Positions 49,999 through 59,178 are shown, counted from the first letter of the stretch. The stretch: 64,000 nucleotides of DNA from Bacteroidaceae bacterium (GCA_017525235.1 JAFXTC010000057.1:16075-80074), one strand, 5' to 3'. The notes: generated by a model not told the origin, from the letters alone. Numbers and translations are program-made.

Positions 49999-51944
49999 TC
50001 TATAACAGCAGCATAGCCACCATTCTTCATCATCTTAATATCAAGTGTGGTGGAAGCACTTACCTGACGCTGTTCCTTGTTGTAGTGCATAGCCTGCCAA
50101 TTGGCATTCACACCATCCTTGTAGGCAGTAAGTGTATAGTTGCCGGAACTCAGGAAATCCAGTTTCAGACTGAATGTGCGTGAATCCTGGTCGCCATTGC
50201 AAATGCCGCCAATGAACCACTTGTTACCTTTGCGCTTTGCTGTGATAACATACTTGCCAGCTTCTGCTGCCAAACAACGGGTCTCGTCCCATGTGGTAGG
50301 AACAGAGGCGATATAACGGGTACAGTCATCATTCTGATAATAGCGGGTTGGATTGTCTGCCAACATCTGAATACCACTCTCCAAAACTACATAGAGAGCC
50401 ATCTGGAAACAGCGTGTTCCCATAGCACCGCTATTGGGACGACTGGCATGGTAACGATCGGGCTGCATATTGTTCATGCCACCAGGAGTGAAGTCGGCAG
50501 GACCGACAGCATTACGGATAAAAGGCAGGTAAGTGGTATTCTCAGGACGACAGCTGCCCATTTGCTCCAAACCGCGTATACCCTCGTATGACAGGAAGTT
50601 GGGATACTCATATTCCAAACCGGCAGGGGTGAAGGATCCGTGCAGGTCAACCAACAACTTATACTTGGCAGCCTCAGATACTACACGCTTGTAAAAGTTC
50701 ACCATCCACTGGTCGGCATGATCCATAAAGTCAATCTTCACACCGGCAACGCCCCATTCAGCGTATGTCTTGAAGAGGTCCCAATGCTGCTCTACTGTCA
50801 GCCAGGGCAGCCACAGGATCACACCAACGCCCTTACCCTTACAATACTGGATAAGATCTTTCAGACGCATATTGTCATTGGCGGTATAAGGATCTCTGGT
50901 GTTCTTTGCCCAACCCTCGTCGAGCAGGATATATTCAACACCATACTTAGCTGCAAAATCTGCGAAATACTTATATGTCTCGTAGTTACAGCCGGAAACG
51001 AAGTCAACATCAGGACCGAAGGGAGCTGCACCGTTCCACCATTCCCAGCTTACCTGACCGGGCTTAATCCAACTGGTATCAGTAAGAACGGGCTTGCGGG
51101 AAAGTTGCAGGGTGATAGTTTGTTCAACAATACCCTTGCTGTCTGTACAGGCAACATATCGCCATGGGAAAGTACGGGTGCCGGAAGTTTTAGCAATGAA
51201 ATTACCTTCCTCGGTAATGGTCTCGCTACGGTCGCCTCTGGGTTCCCACTTGACAGGGGACTTGGGATAGACAGCTTCTATACCCTCTGCTGTTGGCTGT
51301 AGGAAAAGACGGGGATAGTCGTCCACATCAGCTTCGCCCATCAACAGCTGGCTGTCGTTGGGACCGGAAAGTAAACAGGGTATAGTTGAAAGTTTGCGGT
51401 CACTCTGGTTCCACTGCTCAAGCGTCTCATGACGATAAGCCTCCTCGTATGAGGTGTTGAAGTTTCCGGTGGTCTGACGATGAGCGACATAACCCTCGGC
51501 AGGAACCAAAGTGAAGTTGTCTTCCTGTACTTCAACATCACCCTTTATCTTAGTAACAAAGCGATAAGCAACGGCATTGTCCATTACACGCATCTCTACC
51601 GTATAGCTTCCATAAGATAATGTTGCCTGAGTGTAAGCGCTCTCTACTGTGCTGAACTTAATGGGAACAACAGGCTTGATGGTTTCTTTGGCTGTTGTGG
51701 TCTTTACACTCTTGAAAGGTGTCTGGCCGGCATAAGTTTTACCGCCAATCAGCATACTTACATCCTTTATGGTGTAAAGAGTTGTTCCGTTCTTGATAAC
51801 CGTCCATCCCAAAGGACTTTGTTGTAACTGTACACGTAATACTCCGTTGGGAGATACAATCTCCTTTACCTGTGCGGCGTGTCCTGCAAACAAGGTGACA
51901 GCAAAAAGTATTGCCGCAGCTGTCAAGTTTTTCATAATGTTCAT
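49995..51944 (-). CDS. Glycoside hydrolase family 97 (alpha-glucosidase/alpha-galactosidase)
   Basis: Periplasmic or secreted GH97, 649 residues from ATG 51944 (51935 also possible; the frame runs to 51992). Signal peptide ends about A-G-H-A-A. N-terminal beta-super-sandwich, then the barrel with I-L-L-D-E-G-W, G-V-A-G-V-K-I-D-F-M-D-H (an Asp where retaining GH97 alpha-galactosidases have the nucleophile), L-V-D-L-H-G-S-F-T-P-A-G and F-L-S-Y-E-G-I-R-G-L-E. The K-I-D-F-M-D block suggests the retaining subgroup; specificity remains inferred. First gene of a four-gene overlapping operon running to 46629. Confidence 0.92.
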   Translation of the reverse strand: MNIMKNLTAAAILFAVTLFAGHAAQVKEIVSPNGVLRVQLQQSPLGWTVIKNGTTLYTIKDVSMLIGGKTYAGQTPFKSVKTTTAKETIKPVVPIKFSTVESAYTQATLSYGSYTVEMRVMDNAVAYRFVTKIKGDVEVQEDNFTLVPAEGYVAHRQTTGNFNTSYEEAYRHETLEQWNQSDRKLSTIPCLLSGPNDSQLLMGEADVDDYPRLFLQPTAEGIEAVYPKSPVKWEPRGDRSETITEEGNFIAKTSGTRTFPWRYVACTDSKGIVEQTITLQLSRKPVLTDTSWIKPGQVSWEWWNGAAPFGPDVDFVSGCNYETYKYFADFAAKYGVEYILLDEGWAKNTRDPYTANDNMRLKDLIQYCKGKGVGVILWLPWLTVEQHWDLFKTYAEWGVAGVKIDFMDHADQWMVNFYKRVVSEAAKYKLLVDLHGSFTPAGLEYEYPNFLSYEGIRGLEQMGSCRPENTTYLPFIRNAVGPADFTPGGMNNMQPDRYHASRPNSGAMGTRCFQMALYVVLESGIQMLADNPTRYYQNDDCTRYIASVPTTWDETRCLAAEAGKYVITAKRKGNKWFIGGICNGDQDSRTFSLKLDFLSSGNYTLTAYKDGVNANWQAMHYNKEQRQVSASTTLDIKMMKNGGYAAVIE

Positions 51945-52015
51945 ATCGTTGTATTTATTCTCAGTTTCTTTCAAAAATTTATCTAAAAACAAGCCATTTT
52001 ATACATAGTGTGGCG

Positions 52016-52023
52016 CAAAGGTA
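52016..52023 (-). promoter_or_regulatory. -7 box for the GH97 operon
   Basis: TACCTTTG on the minus strand, 71 nt before the ATG at 51944; TTTA lies at the -33 position (52043-52046). Confidence 0.5.
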
Positions 52024-52064
52024 ACAAATATAAATTAATCTGTAAAGCATTTAATCTTTTTTTA

Positions 52065-52097
52065 CAAAAAAAAGCAGCTCTCAATGTGAGAACTGCT
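52065..52097 (-). terminator. Terminator of the 1071-residue gene
   Basis: Stem AGCAGCTCTCA / TGAGAACTGCT around an ATG loop, followed on the minus strand by a run of eight or more U. 22 bp after the stop at 52119. Confidence 0.88.
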
Positions 52098-52100
52098 TAG

Positions 52101-52119
52101 AGAGGTTCGGGGTAGGTCT
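52101..52119 (-). repeat. Partial copy of the 3'-end palindromic element
   Basis: Minus strand reads AGACCTACCCCGAACCTCT directly after the stop codon of the 1071-residue gene; it matches the left half of the element at 58772 and 59142. Confidence 0.6.
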
Positions 52120-55100
52120 TATTTCAGAACTTTCTTTCCGTTCACAATATTGATGCCCTTCTGCAGCTTGCTAATGCGCTGACCGGCAATGTTGTAGATA
52201 ACACCATTGTTAAGCTTATCGTTAGCGGTAACGTTCTCAATAGCTGTCTCACCATCCTCGTTGAAGGGATAGAATGATTTAACGCCGGCACCGGTGATTA
52301 CCAGGTAACCCTTACCTGCAGCAATCTTGGTGTCAAGAATAGCCTTAGCAAAGCCTACCTTATCATCAACCTTAGCCAGGATGTACTGTGAACCATCTGC
52401 GGTTACCTCTTCGGTAGCAGCCAAAAGATCATTTTCTGTACCAAGCTTAGCATCTGTGGTCTTCAGAACTGGATATGTTCCAACAGCATCAGCTTTCACA
52501 ACAATAGCAGTTCCGGCAGGAACCGTGGTTACAGGTTCAAGATGAACATAAGTATAATCTAACTGCGCAGCGTATGCACTTACCTCAGCATCTGTGAAGT
52601 CTACATCGAAGGGAGCAACGTATGTGGCATATAATGCATCAGTGATAGTTACATCAACATATGGATTACCAAGATATGTCAGACGGAAGTTGTCGAGAAC
52701 CATCCAGTCGTTAGCAACATTTGCACTCTTGCGGGCGCCAATCTTGAGTTTACCATCAGCACCTACAGTTGTCTCTACAGAAACCTTGTAAAGACCAACT
52801 TCAAAGTAGTTAGCAGCATCTTCACGGCTGTCAGGAACCATTCCATGGCCACCACCCGTGCTACCGCGGAGAAGACACTTGTCTGCACCAGCACTGATAT
52901 TAGGAAGTAATATTTCAGCATCACCTGCAAAGAAAGAAGCTTCCTGACGGTCACCCTGATAATTGTAGTCATCGCCATCACGATAGTAACCCTGAACAGT
53001 TGCGATATACTTACCTGCGGGCAGACCTTCAATTGTCTGACTCATCTCTGTCTCGCCTGCATGCCATACCTCATATACAAAGTCGGGTTCCCAACCACCG
53101 TCACCACCATTGTTCCAAGTCCACTTGGTGAATGGCCATGCCAATTCAGCAGGAACCAACCAATGGTCGAAGCCAGCTGCATGGATGTAGTATGTAGCAT
53201 CCACAGGATTCTCTGCTGTTGCTCCTTCCATGAGAGCATCGCGTTCTGCTTTGCTTATGAGCTTCCACTGGTTGTTGGGATTGCTTGCATCAGCGCAATC
53301 GCTATCTACCTGCCACCAGTTGTTACGTGCAGGACCGTTATAGCCGAGGAAGCATTTACCTTCACCTGATTCGTTCTGGGCAATAGTATAAACACCTTCT
53401 GCTACCTCGTTGAGGAACCATGTGTCGCCGTCGCCACCACAGTCAACAAAACCATTGAAGTTCAAGGCGTCTGAACCGTTGCGAATATTTGTATGAATGC
53501 GGAAACCATTACCATTTACACGGAAAGTAGCAATCTGTGCAGCATAGTTAACAGCTGCATGTGTACCATAATCGACACCACCTGTTAGATAGCGTTGAGC
53601 ACCCACATTATAGATATAATACTGACCACCATCTACTGGAGCAGAACCAGTGAATATATCAGGCTGCTTGTCAACGGCATTCATTTTTCTGGCTAAGGTG
53701 ACTGCCTCCAAAGCATTTCTAACATCATTAGCAGATGTGGGATTAGCTAAAATTGCATCCCAAGACGAAGTATCAACTCCCTCATTCTTAGCTAATGCTA
53801 TTGTTGCCTGCAGTGCCTCAATGTTTGCAATAGTTGGTGCTGTCTTGGCTGCTGTCAAAGCATCATTTATGGCTTCGAACGCATTGTTCAAATCGTCTGC
53901 GCTGGAATTTGCATCGAGACTGGATGCAGCAGAAACGGCATCTGTAATAGCACTAATGAAAGAAGCTGGCAACACGCCCGTATTTTCAGTTGCGAAATCG
54001 GTTGCCTCTTGAATCTTTTCTTGTAAGGACTTATAAAGACCTGCATTGATAGAGCCCTTATAGGTAACAAAGATGCGCTGGAAGTTAAACCACTGGTCTC
54101 CGCCAGTAACCTTAAAAGTAATACCAAGTGTATAATCCTCAACCTTGACATTCTCTATTTTGACACCAGCGTCATCCTGAGACTGAGCATCGCTGGCGCT
54201 CCACATCCATTTCGGCATCTTACCTGTGCTGGAATTCACCCAATCACCTGTTTCGTTTCCACCGATATTCCATTTACCTCCCATAAGGTCCATGTTGGGG
54301 AAATTACCTGTCATCTCGGTGGTTCCGTTGGAAACAATCAATTGTGGAGCATCCTGAGTTTGACCGCCATCCTGACGATAGATACCAGTCATAGTTACAT
54401 CGTACAAACCATTTGGAGCATCTGTTATAGTCTGAGTTGAGGAGAATGCTACATGATACTTCTCACATTCGCCAGCAGAGATAGCGAAGTCTGAGTAGCT
54501 CCAACCCTGAGCGGTTTTATCACCAGACATATCGGGATGAGTGAATATATAAGAAACGTCCACAGGATCCTCAATGGAGGCTGCTGTTGCAAGGAACATT
54601 GCCCGGAAAGCAGCACGCAATTCGTCGGTTGTAGCATCGGCATTGGCATAAACGTTCAAAGCAGTAGCAAGGGCATCGGCATTGGCATCAAGAGCATTGA
54701 CTTTCTCCAATGCTTGGTATAAATTCCACATCGCTTTACGAACCTTGAATTGTGCTAACTTGCCTGACGTAAAGGCGTCAGCTGTCATGAACGCCCAGTC
54801 GTAATAGCCTTTACCATTCCAAAGAGTCAACTTACCACCACGTTTCCACAGAACATCGACTTTCTGATTGTGTTTCACGTTAGTCAATGTATAAGCTTTT
54901 GGATAATTCTCAGAAACTGCAGGTGTGAAAACAACACGATCGCCCGCATTACCCAAATCTGTCCACATTTGCCCTTCATCAGTATTGTCTGCTTGTCCGA
55001 AGAAAACATCAGCTCCTCTATCATTCCAATGAATCTTAATGTTATTACCATCTCTACGAATTTGAACTTTCTGACGGGCAGCTGGTGTTGCGTTATCGCC

Positions 55101-55334
55101 ACCTTCGGGACGGTCAGCAAGTGCCATTGTTAGCCAATTAAAACCTCTGGAGAAAATAGCATCAGCTTCAATGTTGTAAACGAACACATCAGTGCTTTCA
55201 TTCAGTGTTGATAGATCTTCACCTGGCACTTCAGGAGCTTCCCATTTTGTTCCTCCCACTTCTGGGTCTGGCAGTGTAGCAAAGGTACTGGTTGCTGAGA
55301 GCAGTACCCCGATTAATAGTAATTGTTTTTTCAT
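52119..55334 (-). CDS. Large secreted protein with helical-repeat linker and conserved tail
   Basis: 1071-residue exported protein, function not recognised. Signal peptide to about S-T-F-A (18). Beta-rich modules at the N-terminus (P-E-V-G-G-T-K-W-E-A-P), a region at about 265-430 resembling carbohydrate-binding sandwiches, an alanine-rich helical stretch (about 435-565, FIVAR-like: L-N-N-A-F-E-A-I-N-D-A-L-T-A-A), a ricin-like stretch (about 575-700) and a further sandwich (about 720-880, A-G-K-Y-I-A-T-V-Q-G-Y-Y-R). It ends V-I-Y-N-I-A-G-Q-R-I-S-K ... I-V-N-G-K-K-V-L-K. Likely a cell-surface glycan-binding protein, by analogy with the 1169-residue protein. Confidence 0.78.
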   Translation of the reverse strand: MKKQLLLIGVLLSATSTFATLPDPEVGGTKWEAPEVPGEDLSTLNESTDVFVYNIEADAIFSRGFNWLTMALADRPEGGDNATPAARQKVQIRRDGNNIKIHWNDRGADVFFGQADNTDEGQMWTDLGNAGDRVVFTPAVSENYPKAYTLTNVKHNQKVDVLWKRGGKLTLWNGKGYYDWAFMTADAFTSGKLAQFKVRKAMWNLYQALEKVNALDANADALATALNVYANADATTDELRAAFRAMFLATAASIEDPVDVSYIFTHPDMSGDKTAQGWSYSDFAISAGECEKYHVAFSSTQTITDAPNGLYDVTMTGIYRQDGGQTQDAPQLIVSNGTTEMTGNFPNMDLMGGKWNIGGNETGDWVNSSTGKMPKWMWSASDAQSQDDAGVKIENVKVEDYTLGITFKVTGGDQWFNFQRIFVTYKGSINAGLYKSLQEKIQEATDFATENTGVLPASFISAITDAVSAASSLDANSSADDLNNAFEAINDALTAAKTAPTIANIEALQATIALAKNEGVDTSSWDAILANPTSANDVRNALEAVTLARKMNAVDKQPDIFTGSAPVDGGQYYIYNVGAQRYLTGGVDYGTHAAVNYAAQIATFRVNGNGFRIHTNIRNGSDALNFNGFVDCGGDGDTWFLNEVAEGVYTIAQNESGEGKCFLGYNGPARNNWWQVDSDCADASNPNNQWKLISKAERDALMEGATAENPVDATYYIHAAGFDHWLVPAELAWPFTKWTWNNGGDGGWEPDFVYEVWHAGETEMSQTIEGLPAGKYIATVQGYYRDGDDYNYQGDRQEASFFAGDAEILLPNISAGADKCLLRGSTGGGHGMVPDSREDAANYFEVGLYKVSVETTVGADGKLKIGARKSANVANDWMVLDNFRLTYLGNPYVDVTITDALYATYVAPFDVDFTDAEVSAYAAQLDYTYVHLEPVTTVPAGTAIVVKADAVGTYPVLKTTDAKLGTENDLLAATEEVTADGSQYILAKVDDKVGFAKAILDTKIAAGKGYLVITGAGVKSFYPFNEDGETAIENVTANDKLNNGVIYNIAGQRISKLQKGINIVNGKKVLK

Positions 55335-55411
55335 GATTTTATTAATAATAATGTTGATATTAGTTATTAGTTAAAATTCAATTTGTTACTCCAATTATCA
55401 CTAGAATTCGG

Positions 55412-55419
55412 CAAATATA
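55412..55419 (-). promoter_or_regulatory. -7 box for the 1071-residue gene
   Basis: TATATTTG on the minus strand, 77 nt before the ATG at 55334; no clear -33 box. Confidence 0.4.
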
Positions 55420-55686
55420 TTCAATAAATGTAATATAGTGAAACTTTTGGGGGGAGAAAATGTGAAATATTCATAAAAAAATGTTTTTGGCATTAATTTA
55501 GCTCCTTATTGTCTTCAATTGGGACATGAAATCTACGGGTTCTTCTTCAATTTGGTTGAAAACAGTAAAGCCCAAAAAATTGCAAGATTTATACTCACAA
55601 ACTCAATTATTGTGCGGTTTTTGGGTCGCAAGACATCATTATTCCCAAAAACGAATCTATTTTGTGGTCATTTGGGAAAAGGATAT

Positions 55687-55717
55687 TTTGATTTTTAAGG
55701 ATAAATGTGTAATTTCG
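55687..55717 (+). promoter_or_regulatory. Bacteroidota promoter for the glutaminase-A-like gene
   Basis: TTTG (55687-55690), 19-nt spacer, TAATTTCG (55710-55717; one mismatch to TAnnTTTG). 33 nt before the ATG at 55751. Confidence 0.65.
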
Positions 55718-55750
55718 CAGCGCAAAACTAACATTATTAATTATTAGCCA

Positions 55751-58700
55751 ATGAACAAGACATTAACCTTCGTTGTTGCACTGCTCGCATCAATAGCCAT
55801 GCAGGCACAGACAGATTACTTTACACCTTACCAACAGACAAAGTTACGTCTGCCATCTGTTCCCCTCATCTCAAACGACCCCTATATCTCGTTCTGGTCG
55901 CCTTACAACAAACTTACGGGCGGCACAACCAGACATTGGACAGGCGCAGTTAAGGCTATGGATGGTCTTTTGCGTGTCGACGGAAAGAACTACCGCTTCA
56001 TGGGTACACAAAAAGACGTAATGCTTGAGGCTATTGCACCCATGGGCAACAAAGGACGTTGGGCAGCAAAGATTAAACGTTCAAATGCTGCCGACAACTG
56101 GTATGAGAGAGAGGCAAGCGAGAGCGGATGGGCCACTGGGTACGGAGCTTTTGGAACCAAAAGCGAATATGATGGTGTAGCAACAGAATGGAACGATTTA
56201 TCACAGTATTATATCCGTCGCCATGTGACGCTGACAGAAGAAGACCTGAAGAGCGACTTGTGGATTATTTATTCACACGATGACAACTTTGAGCTTTACA
56301 TCAACGGCGTAAAACTGGCAGAGGCAACGAACGGTGAGACATGGAAACAGAATGTCAGAGTTCACCTGCAAGGTGATTCACGTGATGCGCTGGTAGTAGG
56401 TGACAACGTCATTGCTTTCCACGTAATCAACACACGTGGTGGAGCGTTGGCTGATGTCGGCCTCTTCCGCAATGCACTTGGGTTCCATCCCGGCATGGAG
56501 GCAATTGCTCCTATGGCAGACCAAGGACCTTGGGATGCCAGAGTGCGCACTACAACCATATCAGGAACAACGTGGACTACAGAAGATTATGACGATACAG
56601 GCTCTGGATGGTATGATAAGCAAGGAGCTTTCGGTTCAACAGGCGAGCCTTTTGTAAATACCCCTTGGTCAGCGACAGGCTCCAACATCTACATCCGTCG
56701 CCGTGTAACACTTACTGCCGAGGATCTGCAGCGCGATTTGCACATTATCTATTCTCATGATGATGTTTGTGATGGCTATATCAATGGACGCAAAATCTTC
56801 TCAACAGGCGAGACATGGGTGAAGAATGTAGATTATCAGCTCACAGATGCCGACAAAGCTGTGCTGCACGAGGGTGATAATGTCATCGCTTATCATGTTC
56901 ACAATACTACAGGAGGGGCGTTGGCCGACATCGGTCTGTACTATAGCACAACAGGTGAGCAGGTTGCCGAACAGACAAACTGTCATGTATTGGCTACCAA
57001 CACATACTACAAGTTCACTTGCGGTCCCGTGACATTGGATGTGGTCTTTACCGCTCCTATGCTTATGAAGGATGTAGACCTTATGTCTACTCCCATCAAC
57101 TTTATATCTTATCAAGTGACATCTAACGATGGCGAGGAGCACGATGTCCAGTTCTATTTTGCCACATCGCCTGAGCTTTCTGTAAACAATAACATGCAGC
57201 AGACAGTTTCTTCAATTACGGAGAAGAATGGCATACGCTATATCAAGTCGGGCGCTAAGACACAGAATGTTCTGGGAAAAGCTGGCGATATGATTTGCAT
57301 CGACTGGGGTTACCTCTACATTCCAGAGGTAAACGGAAGCATAACCATAGGCAACCGCAGCGAAGTTTCTACTGCTTTCGCCACTACAGGCAAACTGCCA
57401 GAGGCACCCACCACATCGATTACCAGTACAGAGGATGCCGACATGCCGCTTCTTGCTTTCAGCAAAGATTTAGGCAAGGTAACTCAGGCCAGTTCCTACA
57501 TGATGATTGGTTACGATGAAATAAAGGATATGCGCTATATGGATGTCGACTATAAGGGCTATTGGGCACGTAATGGCAAGACTATCTTCACCGCATTTGA
57601 AGAGCTACGCGACCGCTATGATCAGATTATGATTGATTGTCAGGCACAGGACAAGCAGATTTACGACGATGGATTGGCTGCCGGCAACAGCAAGTACGCC
57701 GAGTTGCTCTCTGGTTGCTATCGTCATGTAATAGCAGCACATAAGATTTTCCAGGACAACAAAGGCAACCTGCTCTTCTTCTCCAAGGAGAACAACTCCA
57801 ACGGATGTGTGAACACTGTCGACCTGACTTATCCTTCTGCCCCCTTATTCCTTATATATAATACAGAGCTCATGAAGGGTATGTGTACGTCAATCCTAGA
57901 CTACTGCCAAAGCAACCGGTGGGGCTTCGACTTTGCAGCTCACGACCTTGGTACATATCCGCATGCCAACAATCAGGTATACTCTATCCGTTTCCCCGAT
58001 TCCAACGGCGGATTCGCAGGTAATATGCCCATCGAGGAATCCGGTAATATCGTCGTACTGGCCGCTGCCATCTCCCTTATTGACAATGACATGACTTGGG
58101 TCAATAAGTATTGGGGGACGCTGAAGACTTGGACAGATTATTTGGTTGAAAACGGTCTTGACCCAGAGAATCAGCTCTGTACCGATGACTTTGCCGGTCA
58201 CCTCGCACACAATGCCAACCTCTCCCTTAAAGCTATCATGGGCGTAGCAGGATTTGCCCTGATGTGTAAGCAAAAGGGTGATACCGAAAGCTATGACTAT
58301 TACATGGGCAAAGCACAATATATGGCAACTGAATGGGTGAAACTGGCAAGGGACGGTAACCATTACAAACTTGCTTTCGACAAGTCCGGTACCTGGAGTC
58401 AGAAGTACAATATGGTCTGGGATAAGGTTTGGCAGACAGGACTCTTCTCCGCAACGGTGTACAAACAGGAGATGGCTTATTACAACAGTCAGTTGAAGAC
58501 ATACGGTCTGCCGCTCGACAACCGCTCGGTTTATACCAAGAGCGACTGGGTTTCTTGGACAGCCTGCCTGGGTACTCAAGCACAGTTTACAACTCACATG
58601 GATCGCCTGTACAAATATGCAAACGAGACAAAATCACGTGTTCCCCTGTCCGACTGGTACTTCACCGACAGTGGTAATTACGTTGCCTTCATCGGTAGGT

Positions 58701-58888
58701 CTGTAGTAGGCGGACATTGGATGAAAGTACTCCTTGACAAATGCGTTTCAGGTGAGTTGATGACAGGGATAAGACCTACCCCCAACCCCTCCCGTGATGG
58801 AGGGGAGATATATAACCTTGCTGGGCAGAAACTTTCAAAACCACAGAAGGGTGTTAACATTATCAATGGAAAGAAGGTACTATATTAG
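55751..58888 (+). CDS. Glutaminase A-like (DUF5127/DUF4965/DUF1793) secreted protein with tandem sandwich insert
   Basis: 1045 residues, signal peptide to about M-Q-A-Q (20). The GtaA-type N-terminal opening (L-P-S-V-P-L-I-S-N-D-P-Y-I-S-F-W-S-P) is interrupted at about residue 90 by two tandem jelly-roll modules (91-241 and 249-399) that share M-E-A-I-A-P-M at the start, Y-I-R-R-x-V-T-L-T, I-I-Y-S-H-D-D and G-G-A-L-A-D at the end. The GtaA-type domains then resume: DUF4965-like, and a six-hairpin DUF1793 catalytic-like domain (about 740-1000, G-W-D-F-A-A-H-D-L-G-T-Y-P, E-E-S-G-N). It ends with the shared tail, preceded by a repeat-derived P-T-P-N-P-S-R-D-G-G. Probably a glycosidase or amidase; activity not established. 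Confidence 0.82.
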   Translation: MNKTLTFVVALLASIAMQAQTDYFTPYQQTKLRLPSVPLISNDPYISFWSPYNKLTGGTTRHWTGAVKAMDGLLRVDGKNYRFMGTQKDVMLEAIAPMGNKGRWAAKIKRSNAADNWYEREASESGWATGYGAFGTKSEYDGVATEWNDLSQYYIRRHVTLTEEDLKSDLWIIYSHDDNFELYINGVKLAEATNGETWKQNVRVHLQGDSRDALVVGDNVIAFHVINTRGGALADVGLFRNALGFHPGMEAIAPMADQGPWDARVRTTTISGTTWTTEDYDDTGSGWYDKQGAFGSTGEPFVNTPWSATGSNIYIRRRVTLTAEDLQRDLHIIYSHDDVCDGYINGRKIFSTGETWVKNVDYQLTDADKAVLHEGDNVIAYHVHNTTGGALADIGLYYSTTGEQVAEQTNCHVLATNTYYKFTCGPVTLDVVFTAPMLMKDVDLMSTPINFISYQVTSNDGEEHDVQFYFATSPELSVNNNMQQTVSSITEKNGIRYIKSGAKTQNVLGKAGDMICIDWGYLYIPEVNGSITIGNRSEVSTAFATTGKLPEAPTTSITSTEDADMPLLAFSKDLGKVTQASSYMMIGYDEIKDMRYMDVDYKGYWARNGKTIFTAFEELRDRYDQIMIDCQAQDKQIYDDGLAAGNSKYAELLSGCYRHVIAAHKIFQDNKGNLLFFSKENNSNGCVNTVDLTYPSAPLFLIYNTELMKGMCTSILDYCQSNRWGFDFAAHDLGTYPHANNQVYSIRFPDSNGGFAGNMPIEESGNIVVLAAAISLIDNDMTWVNKYWGTLKTWTDYLVENGLDPENQLCTDDFAGHLAHNANLSLKAIMGVAGFALMCKQKGDTESYDYYMGKAQYMATEWVKLARDGNHYKLAFDKSGTWSQKYNMVWDKVWQTGLFSATVYKQEMAYYNSQLKTYGLPLDNRSVYTKSDWVSWTACLGTQAQFTTHMDRLYKYANETKSRVPLSDWYFTDSGNYVAFIGRSVVGGHWMKVLLDKCVSGELMTGIRPTPNPSRDGGEIYNLAGQKLSKPQKGVNIINGKKVLY
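58772..58807 (+). repeat. Palindromic 3'-end element inside the coding region
   Basis: AGACCTACCCCCAACCCCTC followed by CCGTGATGGAGGGGAG. Its right half can pair with itself (CCCCTCC / GGAGGGG). It is translated as R-P-T-P-N-P-S-R-D-G-G-E immediately before the conserved tail. A near copy lies inverted at 59142-59177. Confidence 0.8.
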
Positions 58889-58924
58889 ACTTTAGACCTT
58901 AGTTTTTCTGTTGACAATAAAAAA

Positions 58925-58965
58925 AAGAAAGAGACCGCAGGGATTTTCCTTGCGGCCTCTTTCTT
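58925..58965. terminator. Bidirectional terminator between the 1045-residue gene and tRNA-Leu
   Basis: 15-base arms AAGAAAGAGACCGCA and TGCGGCCTCTTTCTT (one mismatch) with an 11-base loop; A-run on the left gives a U-run for the minus-strand tRNA transcript, TTTCTT for the plus strand. Confidence 0.8.
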
Positions 58966-58968
58966 ATG

Positions 58969-59050
58969 TACGCCTGATAAGACTCGAACTTACACGCCTC
59001 GCGGCACTAGATCCTAAGTCTAGCGTGTCTACCAATTCCACCACAGGCGC
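58969..59050 (-). tRNA. tRNA-Leu (anticodon UAG)
   Basis: 82-nt class II tRNA on the minus strand. Acceptor GCGCCTG pairs with CAGGCGT (G-U at the first pair), discriminator A; D-arm contains GGTAGACAC; anticodon stem CTAGA/TCTAG with loop CTTAGGA gives UAG; a variable arm TGCCGCGAGGCGTG-like and T-loop GTTCGAGTC follow. CCA is not encoded. Reads CUA leucine codons. Confidence 0.93.
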
Positions 59051-59069
59051 ATTCTTGGTTAAGACGGCG

Positions 59070-59077
59070 CAAAGGTA
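59070..59077 (-). promoter_or_regulatory. -7 box for tRNA-Leu
   Basis: TACCTTTG on the minus strand, 20 nt upstream of the tRNA 5' end; TTTC sits at the -33 position. Confidence 0.55.
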
Positions 59078-59141
59078 TAACTTTTTGGCGAAACTGGAAA
59101 CTAAATCAACAAAAAAAGTTCTTTATTGTCTAAAGCTTACC

Positions 59142-59177
59142 CTTCTCCCTCCCTCACGGGAGGGTTGGGGTGGGTCT
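59142..59177 (-). repeat. Palindromic 3'-end element after the GH27 gene
   Basis: Minus strand reads AGACCCACCCCAACCCTCCC then GTGAGGGAGGGAGAAG, near-identical to the in-gene copy at 58772. It begins one base after the GH27 stop codon. The CCCTCCC/GGGAGGG arms form a hairpin. Confidence 0.8.
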
Positions 59178-59178
59178 G

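Larger units (their letters stand above)
55335..55750. other. Divergent promoter region, no gene supported
   Basis: 416 bp between the start codons of two large secreted proteins. It contains a -7 box for each gene. A 73-codon frame at 55526-55747 ends right at the next gene and overlaps its promoter, so I do not call it. Confidence 0.6.

Noticed and set aside
55526-55747. Possible 73-residue gene ahead of the glutaminase A-like gene
   Set aside because: Overlaps the consensus promoter of the next gene, has no ribosome-binding signal and no recognisable family.
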